64,000 nt of DNA. It comes from Euptelea pleiosperma (Eukaryota; Streptophyta; Magnoliopsida; Ranunculales; Eupteleaceae). Positions 45,258 through 55,400 of this stretch are shown here, piece after piece (position 1 is the first letter of the stretch; every line of letters begins with the position of its first letter). The notes under the pieces are model-generated. The model saw nothing but the letters and a program-made list of their open reading frames with translations, was not told the origin of the DNA and made no database searches. Location of the stretch: NCBI GenBank assembly GCA_035048495.1, contig CM068543.1:23673751-23737750 (forward strand), in the 5' to 3' direction. A program made the position numbers and the translations under genes.

Positions 45258-47354
45258 TGTCACGCCCCCAAATCCGATATTAAGTCATATCGACCTTTCT
45301 CGTATCTTGAGGCGCGATCTGATCATACAAACACACAGTTAAACAAAACTGGTATCACGATGCAGCGGAAATACACCGGATAATTTTTTTTCATTTTGTT
45401 TAAACAATTCATAAGACGAAACGCACTTCATTGACACATTAATAATGTTAGAGGATGTCTTACTTCAAACAAAACCGTAATATGCCCATCCAAAAGAAAA
45501 CATTGTATATATATCGTACTCCCAAATACATGTTACTAAACGGTCAAAGGACCTACATAACTCATGTATCCTTCTACAAGATAGAAGAATTAAACAAAAT
45601 ATAACATCGTCAAAAGCACAAGTCTATCAACAGAAATGCTGGAAGCATCAGTCCAACTTCCCCTTATCCTTTCCTGAAAACAAAACACTTTAAAACGATG
45701 AGCTAGGGCCCAGTAAGTACATTCCTCATGCGTAAAATCCACTCAAATCAGCGACTTTTGTTTATTTTAAAACAAATACAATTTGCAAATGTATTTCACA
45801 TGTAATTCGATAAAACTCAACTCTCCATCAATTACTTACGTATAACTTCGAATACAATGAAGCCTTTTCATATAATAGTCAACCTTTCTCTTATCGGAAT
45901 ACCCGTGACCATTTCTATAAAGTCAAACTATCAATTCTGATGTATTTCGTACCAACATTCCATCGGTCCTAGTGTACGATGTCAACACTTCTAGTCCACA
46001 AGTAAACTCCCTAATGTGCACACTAATTGTTTCATTAGGTATCCTCTCTCCGGATTCCCTAATTTTCTTTTAGGTATAAATACCCGAGGGGTCTCATGAA
46101 TGAGACAACGCCTCTTCTTTAGGGGACTGGAACCCCAAGGGGTCTTAAGGAAATAAGACAACGCCTGATGCTTTAGGGGACTAAAACCCCAAGGGGTCTC
46201 GAAGAAATGAGACAACGCCTGATTCCAACTAATCTGATATTCCACATTCCCAATCACGTTCTTATTCATGTCATCAATCGTATTTATATGCATAAAATAA
46301 TAATGTTTGTAGAAACATCTTTACATGCATAGCATTCCTATTTTTGCATTTTGAAACTAAAAATAAGAACATTTAAGCCCTATTAATATCTTAGAAGATG
46401 AATACATAAAACGGATGAAAAACGCATATATCTCATTTTAAATGAATTTGAGCATGACTTCATCCAACTAAATAGATTACACATGTCCTCATCTATCATA
46501 ATTTCATGTTTTTAAGATTACAAGAAATTATCAATGCATTTACACATTTTATGTGGAAAATACAAGAATTGGGATTTTTCCTTGCTAAAATTTAACAGAT
46601 AACAAGAATAACATTTTCAGACATTTTCCCCAAAAATAATAGAATTTTCTAGAATTTTTCTACAATATTCTGTGAATTTTCTACTATTTCAAAAAAAATA
46701 AAAAATAAAATTAATATTTATAAATAAATAAATAATTAATTAATTAATCAATTAAATAAATAAATAATTAATTAAATAAATAAATAAATAATTAATTAAA
46801 TAAATAAAGGCATATAATAAATAACTATGTACTTACCAGTGAATACGCTAGAATCTCAAAATCTTTGAACCTCGTACGATGCGAATCTCGAGGTAGCGCG
46901 TATCTCGAGGCAGTAGGCCCCACAAAAAAAACTTTTCAAAGGACCTCCTGAATATTTTCAAGAATTCCTGGGAATTTTCTAGAATTTCTTCTAGTTGAGG
47001 GACTTTTTTGCAAATATTCTTACCTCAGGGGTTAGAATGCAAATACCCAAATTGATGTAATTTTTTCAAGGCATGGCCTTGTATTTATAGAGGTTGAGAA
47101 CTCAGAACTTTTTATTTTTAACCGATGTGGGACTATAATTTTGAAAATTGTCTCTTTTTTTTTTTTTTGAATTTTAATAAAAACTTAAAATGTTGCCCAG
47201 AACAAAACACAATAACTTTTGACTCGCACGTCCGATTTGGACGAACTTGATACCGATAGAAAGCTATTGTTGAGACCTTTAAAATGGCATACATATAATG
47301 TTCAAAGTATTATAAAAAGTCTACTATAATATTGCTAGAAATAGGGTCATTACA
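45258..47354. mobile_element. 2.1-kb solo LTR nested in copia remnant
   Basis: Runs from TGTCACGCCCCCAAATCC to GGGTCATTACA, flanked by CTTAT (45253-45257) and CTTAT (47355-47359), an exact 5-bp target duplication. TG...CA ends, no coding sequence and no internal duplication. The words GATGAGCTAGGGCCCAGTAAG (45700) and the ACGCCCCCAAAT start resemble long LTRs of plant chromoviruses (Tekay/Del type); that family call is inference. It includes a TAAA/TTAA microsatellite at 46720-46815. Confidence 0.8.
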
Positions 47355-47910
47355 CTTATCCCCTTTAGATGTATATTTTTGGAAAGAAGCCATAAATGAT
47401 GAAATGAATTCTTTAATATCTAATAGGACTTGGAACCTGGTTGATATCCATCAAGGATGTAAATCTATAGGTTTTTAAATGTAAACCTAAACCAGATGGT
47501 ATTGTTGAAAAGTATAGAGCTAGACTTGTAGCTAAAGGAATTAAACAAAAAGAAAATTTAGATTTCTTTTACACGTATTCTCCGGTTCTAGGATTACATC
47601 TATTAAAGTTCTTTTTATTGTAGTTTATAACCTAATAATTCATCAATGTTAAAATACTTACACAAAAAAATCAATGTTCAAACAACATTTCTAAATGGGG
47701 ACCTAGAAGAAGAAATTTACATGGACCAACCTGAAGGGTTTATTGTACCTAGTCAAGAAAGTAAGGTGTGTAAACTTGTAAAATCTCTCTATGAACTAGT
47801 TTCCTTAGTGACATGAAAATTTTAATCAAGTGATCATTTCTAATGGATTTAAAATTAATAAAAGTGATAAATGTATTTATTACAAATTTTCAAACAACTT
47901 TTTTTGTCAA

Positions 47911-49760
47911 AAAAACATTTTTGTCTAATGGACTTAGTTACTTTGACTCCTATATTCTAAATACACTTTCACTACGTGATCGGTTCAAGTCAAAAGACAC
48001 TGTCACTTAATTTTTAATCTCACATCAGATAGACAAAGGAGATTTTGGAGAGCTTTTATTCTAGAGTTGGCCTTATAGAATGGGGCCCTCGAGCCTCCTA
48101 CTCTCGTGCCCCATGAGCAAAACTATGCATCACCTTAACACGCGCCGAATTGAACTGTGTCGGGCGTAGAGTGGCATGTGAACACACACGCGCGCTGTGT
48201 CGAGCTAAATCTATCTTTTATGCAAAATTTCTTTTATTTATTTATTAATTATTTTATCTTATTTTCTTCTCTTATTTATTTGTTCTTATTTGTTACTCGT
48301 TTTCATAACGTTGCACATAAATTCTTTTGGGCCGATTTTTGTTGACTGTTGTAGGTGATTACTCCATGTTCAACCCACGTTTTTGGTCCCAACAACTTAT
48401 TCTCCTCTTCTATTTATTTCTGGTTTCTATTCTCAGAATTTGTTCAAACACAGCCCTAGAGGAAGCCAATAATATGTTTTCTTTTGCTTATTGATTTTGT
48501 TTCTATACTTGGACAATGGGTGTTTGTACGTAGTAGTTCGGATTTCTAACTTTGTGCAGATGAAGGAGACCGTCAGTTGAAGACTGATCTTGTATCATGG
48601 GCGTGACGCGTGTATGTACTGCTACACCTAAATTTCTACAAAAGCGTGAAATGTCTTAAAGAGAGCGACCTGGTACATAATTCGAGGTACCCTATAAAAA
48701 CTTCCTTTATTTAATTCTAGCACCATATATACAACACTAACATTTGCACCAACACAAAGATTACATGTAGCAAGGTAGCTATCCAGACTAAATTTCAACA
48801 AAGGAGCTTCTCATTGTTCAGTTAGTGTACCAAGGTTGGCCAAATTTCATTTCTCCAAAGGGACAGAATGCCTTGTCTTCTTGATAAAGAGAAACAGAAT
48901 GAAGAAATTGTAAGAGTCTAAGAAGATCAACCATGATGGATTGACATTCATCCACCTTTGGCCATTATTTTGGTTGGCTAAAAAAAATTAGAACAAGAAT
49001 TGGAGCAATTTCTTGGAGATACGCATATAACCATGATTGTAGTCTCTGGCCATAATTTTGGTCGATGATATCGGCGGTGCTTGTGTGTAGCTGAAATCCT
49101 TAGCTAGCATTGATATCCAACTTGGACACCATTTGTTATTTGATTTAAGAATTTGCAGTTTTTATTCCTTTGAAATCAAATTAAATAAGCTTATCAATCA
49201 AATTGACTTGATGTTAGGTCACTCGACCTGTTTCGACCTTGATCTGACAGTATAGAAATTCATCTTCAATGTCTCGGACTGTCTCACTTGAGACGACGTT
49301 AGGTTTCTTCATGGAATAGTGCATCTCAGGTGAGACAATCCCCAAATGAAGTGGATCAGTGGTGCCTGTCGATCCAAAATGGGATGGGCCGAGACTTCGA
49401 ACCATGCTTGCAAGCATCTTTGTTTCTCATCCCCACTGAATCTTTCAGAACTACTTGTCTTACCTGATTATAGCTTCCCTATTTAGCCGCTCTGCTCACT
49501 GAATCATCTGTGCTGAGTATGATTTGAAGATCAATTCTGCTCAATTTTGCACTAGCTTTTCTTCCCTTGATTTTATTTACTTTGTTGTTAAACTTTATTT
49601 TGATTATTAAATTACAAATTTATTAAAGTACATGAATACATTATTGTTTTCTCCTTGCAATAGACCTAATCATTTTTTAGAAAATTACTTGTAAAGCTGT
49701 AAATCAGCATTTATAGCCATACATGCCCTCCATCTAAATAGTGGGACTAAAAGAAAATGC
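47911..49760. other. intergenic stretch, no gene recognised
   Basis: Degenerate sequence downstream of the copia remnant. Near 49200-49420 there is repeat debris with GTCTCGG/GAGAC words shared with 1045-1350. No protein-coding signal was found. Confidence 0.35.
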
Positions 49761-49790
49761 CTTTTTAAACTAATGGACCAGGAACCCCAA

Positions 49791-50138
49791 ATGTGCACTG
49801 TTGACCATATGAGCTACGTGGCACAATTTTAGAGGACGCTGCCCCCATGGATGTTTGGTCAATCACTAGATGGGCCTACAAACTAAAAATCAGTCTGATT
49901 AGTGATTTTAAACCTTTGGATCCTTGTACCCAAATAATGGTCAATAATGCTCAAATTCCCACGGTTAAAATCAACCCCATGAAAATGACTGCAATCCAAT
50001 GCTTAGAAATCACTAATCAGGCTGATTTTTGGTTTGTAGGTCCACTTAAAGATTGGCCAAACATCCATAAGGACAAAGTTCTCTAAAAGTGTGCAAGTGG
50101 CTAATATTATGGGCAGTCAGCAAAGTTTTACTCACTGT
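49791..50138. mobile_element. palindromic MITE family P, copy P6
   Basis: Arms contain AAAAATCAGTCTGATTAGTG on the left and its inverse on the right, with GCCACTTGCACAC/GAGCTACGTGGCAC subterminal. The right end GTCAGCAAAGTTTTACTC is the family terminus; the left end is truncated. Confidence 0.75.
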
Positions 50139-50932
50139 TGTACACATGTTTTGTACATTTTATTCCAAATTTGCCCCTAATTTAATATGTACTTGAGCAC
50201 GTGGGAGCCTCTTTCCTGTCAGCCTTTAAAAAAAAAAAAAATGGGCCAATCATTCCTAAGTTAGTGCCCCAAAGAGTTTGCCACATGAATCATGATGCAC
50301 ATAACTGATGTTATGGCTCACATTTGAACAAGTAAAATCTTTGATGAGAATCAAGAGAAGACGGACACGTGTCAATGTCCGCGTGGGCCACTCAAAGAGA
50401 CCACTTGTTGTACGGATATCAGAACGATTTGAATTTTTGTGAGTGTGATCTCCTCTCCTCATTAAAGTGACAATCCTCACCAAAGATCTTCCCATTAAGT
50501 GATGGATTTCCTACCCAATCTGCATGGGAGTCTCCCGTCATCGGAAGGGAACCGGAAGATGGGAAAAGAAGACCTTCTCCGGGTGAACCCTTAAGCTATC
50601 TGAGGATAAAATTTCTAATTTATATATTGGCCCTCGCCAATTTTTGGTGTGAAATTTTGTCAAAATTTCAAATATATCTTGATCTGATCCGGTAATGACT
50701 TGATATGATATTATTAATGAAATATATATAATATTATAAATATTTTTTATATTATTAGTGAAATCTTTCATTGAATATATGTTACTAAAATCTTTTACTA
50801 TTTGTTATTTGACTTAAGAATTTATAGTTTTTATTTTTCAAAAATAAAATTTTATAGGTTTATCGATTAGACTAATTGGGTCGTCTCATCTGATCTAATA
50901 AGTTCGGATAGCTTATCAGATCAGGTTAGGAT
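50139..50932. other. intergenic stretch, no gene recognised
   Basis: No coding signal, RNA gene or clear repeat. AT-rich between 50680 and 50780. Confidence 0.35.
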
Positions 50933-51274
50933 TAGGGGTGTCAACGGGTCGGTTTCTAAGGTGGCCAGAATCGGAACAATCGGTTCCGGTTCTCAAAGTG
51001 ATGGATCCGGAACTAGAATCGATTATGTATTTCTGTCGGTTCCTGTTCCGGTTCCGGGTATAATGGGCCAAATTTTGAGAATATGAGAATTTTTACACTA
51101 TTTATACATTGGTACCAGTTCTTATCGGTTCGGTTTCGGTTCCATATTAGACTACCTAGAACCGGAACCATTATTTTCGGTTCAGTTCCGGTTCCTTTTT
51201 AATTGGTACCCAAAAATGTGGAATCGGAACCGGTGTTTTCGGTTCCGGTTAAATGGGTAAAATTGACACCCCTA
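50933..51274. mobile_element. hAT-type MITE, copy H3
   Basis: 342 bp from TAGGGGTGTCAACGGGTCGG to AAAATTGACACCCCTA. The flanks GTTAGGAT and GTCAGTAT agree in 6 of 8 bases, a decayed hAT target duplication. The interior is closely similar to 30978-31309. Confidence 0.8.
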
Positions 51275-51369
51275 GTCAGTATCTTAGAATCATGATCCAA
51301 TTAATAAGTAAGCTATGGGTAGGGCTTAGGGGACCCTTTTTTTTTTTTTTACCCCTCTTGTTCGTGTGC

Positions 51370-51482
51370 TTGGCCGTTGGATCCAAGAAATAACGGTGGT
51401 TGTCAGCGTCGAGCTGACATCACTTTTTCACTTTTTGTTGCGCTGACAACCATAGTTGGATTTACGAAATCCACGGCCGAGC
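51370..51482. mobile_element. short foldback MITE family Q, copy 2
   Basis: CCGTTGGATCC...GGTTGTCAGCG on the left is mirrored by CGCTGACAACC...GGATTTACGAAATCCACGG on the right. It shares GGATTC/ACGGCCGA words with 13973-14157. Confidence 0.55.
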
Positions 51483-51604
51483 AAGTGAACACCGAGAGAG
51501 GTCAGAAAAAGGGGGTACTCAAAGTCTGAGCCATAAGCTAGGATCAGTTCTAGATGAACCCTAACCCTAACCCATTGGTAGCCATACTACCACAAGCCTC
51601 AAAG

Positions 51605-51775
51605 GAGCCCCCTTTTTTTCTGTGAGTCGGACTCGGGGCATGGATTTCGAGAATCCAACGGTGGTTGATAGCGGTGAGCTGGTATTCACTTCTTTAAATA
51701 AGTTAATGCCAGCTCAGCAGCACTATCATCCACTGTTGGACGTATCGGGAATCAGAAAAAAGAGGAGTCGTCTGC
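51605..51775. mobile_element. short foldback MITE family Q, copy 3
   Basis: Inverted words: GAGAATCCAACGGTGGTTGATAG and CTATCATCCACTGTTGGACG, GAGCTGGTATTCAC and GTTAATGCCAGCTC. The centre is near 51698. It resembles 13973-14157. Confidence 0.6.
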
Positions 51776-51778
51776 CCC

Positions 51779-52141
51779 ATGGTTTTAAAAACGGCCGTTT
51801 AAATGGTAACGCCGCAAGCCCGTTTCCGTTAAAACTGTTTAAACACGTTTTATTGGTTTTGAAAAAAAACGGCCGTTAAAATCGTTTTAACAGCCGTTTA
51901 ACTCTGGAAAATTTTGTGAAAAAAACGGCCGTTAATCCGTTTAATTCCGTTAAAATCCATTTAATTTCAGTTAAAATAGGTTTTTTTTTTTTTTAATTTC
52001 AAAATTTGAATTTCAGCGCCATTTTTTTCCGTTAAAATTGTTAAAAATCTATTTTTTCCATTTTTGCTCCTGGGCGTTTCAATCCGTTTAAACGGTACCG
52101 CCAGTCCGTTTAACCGTTAAAACGGCCTCCTTTAAACCTTA
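51779..52141. mobile_element. AACGG-family foldback MITE, inverted full copy (K5)
   Basis: Starts ATGGTTTTAAAAACGGCCG and ends ACGGCCTCCTTTAAACCTT, the reverse orientation of the copy at 28374-28747, with the same order of internal blocks. It is rich in GTTAAAACGG and CCGTTTAA. Confidence 0.8.
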
Positions 52142-52410
52142 GTCTGACCTATACACTTCATCCCAAAACGGATACGGTCAACAATAAAGAATGAGATTGA
52201 TCAGATGGTTTAGGTGGGACCCATTGAATTATGGGTCCTGAGGCCAAATAAAAGAAGTTCCAATGGAAGGAAATTTTGACTCATAGATATGGGGTGCGTG
52301 CAAACAACCATCTCGTGCATTTCTATCTAATATTCTACACCTACCTCATTCACTTCCCATGTGTTTTTAACTTTAAAACTTAACACTCTCTCCTAAGAGA
52401 GAGAGAGAGC
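52142..52410 (+). promoter_or_regulatory. upstream region and leader of the SNL6-like gene
   Basis: A (GA)n run lies directly before the start codon (52395-52410). No strong TATA box was singled out. Confidence 0.35.
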
Positions 52411-55400
52411 ATGAGGATGGTAAGTCTGAAAGGCGAAGTGGTGATGCCAAAGCCTTTGGCACAACCAACTTCGGGTGGAAAACAGAGAGCATGCGCTTAT
52501 ACCTCTTTCTCTTGCAATTTGAGTTCGAGTGAGAGAAAGCTGGTTTGCGTCACGAGTGGGAATTCCTATTTAGGCTCACACATCATCAAGGAGCTCTTGG
52601 CTCGAGGCTATCTGGTTCGTGTCACCCTCCAAAACCAAGGTATCTCTCCTTCTCTCTCTCTCTCTCTTCATTGCCTACCTTCTGGTACCTACAAGTCCGG
52701 AATCTCCTATGACGTGTGCTGGCCGCCGCCCGTCGCTCTGAAGTCTGAACCCCGATTTGACCGTTTGATAGTTGATCCTTCTCTGAACCTTGCTCTTATA
52801 AAATTCGACAACCCTAAACAAACTCTTGATACACCTTGTTCTCCTTTTTTTTTTTTTTTTTTTTTATTTAGTTCTTTTTGTAAGGATCTTCCGGATATTT
52901 TGCTCCGGTGGAGATTCGGACTTCTTAGAAACAATATTTGAAAACTCGAAAACTCCACTGGAAAGTCTGCTAAGTTTAGGTTAACTCGAACTTGACTTGA
53001 AATAAATATTAAGATTAATATATAAAAGTATAATATTTTTTATAATTAGATAATTATTTTATACATCAAAATAATTTATTGCTTCAATTACTTTTTTTTG
53101 CGCAAATTTGTAATACCATCTCAAAAAAGTCGCAAACCACGGGGCAAGAAGGAATTAAATAGAAGTGATGGGTGTACCACGCATTAATGGAGGGTCAATA
53201 CAGTAGAACCAACTATGGTTGCTATTTTTGTATTTATATAAAGTGAGGGCATTTTGGTCATGAGAGCAAAAGGTGAACATACCGTTTATGGCAAAGGGCA
53301 GAAAGTAACGATCAAAGAGGAGAAACACAACAAAATGAAACTACAGGGGGTAATGCAAATATTTGTCTTTTTTTTCCACTTAAGAAATGAGGTTCTTATG
53401 TTTACCTACTTTAGGATCCAACTAGGGTCGGCTCTACCTTAAGGCCATTAAGGCGGTCGCTTAAGGGCCCTTGGTGAGAGAAGGCCCCCCAGCCTAGGTC
53501 CCACTAACCACATGGATTTTTAGCCCACTTCTTATTGAATATACAAACCAAAAATCATCTCCATTGATTATATCTAATGATAGATTTTAGTATTTTTAAG
53601 ACATGATTCTAGCTGTTGGATTGAAGCATATTTTTTGGGTAGTAAATCTCCTGGTTAGAAATCATCAATTAAGCTGATTTTTAGTGTGTTTATCCACTAA
53701 TAGGTGGGCTGAACAACATACATGCAGTCATTGGGCCCAAAAAATGATCTATGAAGGGCCACGAGAGTCCTCGGCAGTCCTCGGCATCGACTGCACTGGG
53801 AGTCCTCTGCATCTAAATTTTTTCGTAGTTTTTTATTATCAAGAATAGTTTTTATATAAAGAGTTTCATTTTTTAATTAACACCATATATATAAATATAT
53901 TAAATATAAAAAAGGCCTTATACAAAGTTTTCACCTTAGGCCTCAACTTGTATCGAGATGGCCCTAGTTCCAACCTAGTATGTGCTTATAGTAGACGGTC
54001 TTAGCATGGTTTTGAAAAAAAATCTCATCCCATAATGGCCATTGTAACAGTAACGCTTTATCTCTGTTATATTATTTGGTATATTAAACACTAAAACACG
54101 TTATAACACATTTGACGGAGGTATAACTGCCGTTATAATGGAAATATTGGTAATGTTAGATGTCCGTTATAACATAACGGTGTAACAGTCCCCTTTAAAC
54201 GTTGGATCTTACCGACTTAGCGTCTGATTATTCATCTCGCTAACATTGCAAGTTGTTTTTGTTTATTGTGTTATGATGAACAGAGAATTTAGAGGAGTTG
54301 ACAGGGCTAATAGGAGAGGAAGAGATGAGGAAATTGGAAATTGTTGTAGTAGCGAAGATGGGAGATTTGGGGAGCCTCTGTGAAGCTTTTAGAGGTTGTC
54401 ATGCTGTGTTTCACACCTCCTCTTTTATCGATCCTCGTGGGTTCTCCGGATATTCGGTTAGTATAACTTCCAACACAAATTTTCATTGGAAATTAGGCCT
54501 GAACTGGGCCAATTTATCTTCCGGACTCAAAATTAAGCCCATACCTGACCTGATGCCCTGTAAATGCAGTAAAGCTGCAGGCATTGAGCGAGCTGGGCCT
54601 AAAATCCAATTTGGCCAGTGTAGCCCATTTCCTCTCTATTATGAAGGGTGCGGATATTGCCACCCACGGTTTTTATGAAACTACCCACTTAACCGAAAAA
54701 AACATTAATGACAAAAGTGTCCCAAGTTCTATGAGGAAGAGGAGGAACCCGCCGTCATTGCCACCTCTCTCTCTCTCTCCGGTCCTCCCCACCGTGGCCC
54801 GGCGGGCCTTGGGTCTGGGACTATCAAGTAGTCGTCTAGTCAGGTACTCATTGACCCCCTAACATGAAATTTACAGGCTTCTGCACCCGCCACCCTCCAT
54901 GTTATGGACATCCATATTCAATTAATGGCCCCACCTAAGAGATCTCCTTGCTCCTAGATATGACCTTCTTGGCTGATCCCAACCATCCATGGCTAGACCC
55001 TTCTCGAGACATTTTAAAGTCCTACCTTGTGAACCAGATATGGAAGCTTGAAAATTAGATCTAAATACCATATTATCAAATAAGTCTCTTAAAGAGCTAT
55101 GATAATTTTTTTTTGATAGGTAAACATTTATTATTCCCCCTAAGAACGGGACCGAACCCAAGTCTTTGGGATTACCCTCCAAAGACTCGATCCCAGGTCT
55201 GTGCGTACAACCCCCGGCCACAGCCTGACCAACTCACCTATTGGACGCTTCCTTAGAGCTATGATGTTTTTAGAGTTCAATTACAATAAGCCTTTCTTAA
55301 TTAATTTGCAGGAAAGGATGGCGTTTCTGGAAACTGAAGGAGCGAAAAATGTAATTGAAGCTTGTGGGAGAGAAGCTTGTGTGAAGAGATGCATTTTCAC

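Larger units (their letters stand above)
43510..47910 (+). mobile_element. decayed Ty1/copia retrotransposon with two nested insertions
   Basis: Broken frames read as a copia polyprotein: a protease remnant (EDPGAFRYVCYDRN, 43560-43610), the Gag-pre-integrase region (LILKDVLHTRD, GLFVGKGYGC, 43640-43900), integrase (GGKRYFISFIDDYSRYT near 44140), then, after the insertions, reverse transcriptase (KYRARLVAKGIKQKE, TTFLNGDLEEEIYMDQPEGF, KVCKLVKSLYEL, 47500-47800). Many stops and frameshifts are present, and the RNase H is missing. The piece is interrupted by an AACGG-family MITE (44463-44800) and a 2.1-kb solo LTR (45258-47354). Orientation and family are sure; LTRs were not identified. Confidence 0.85.
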
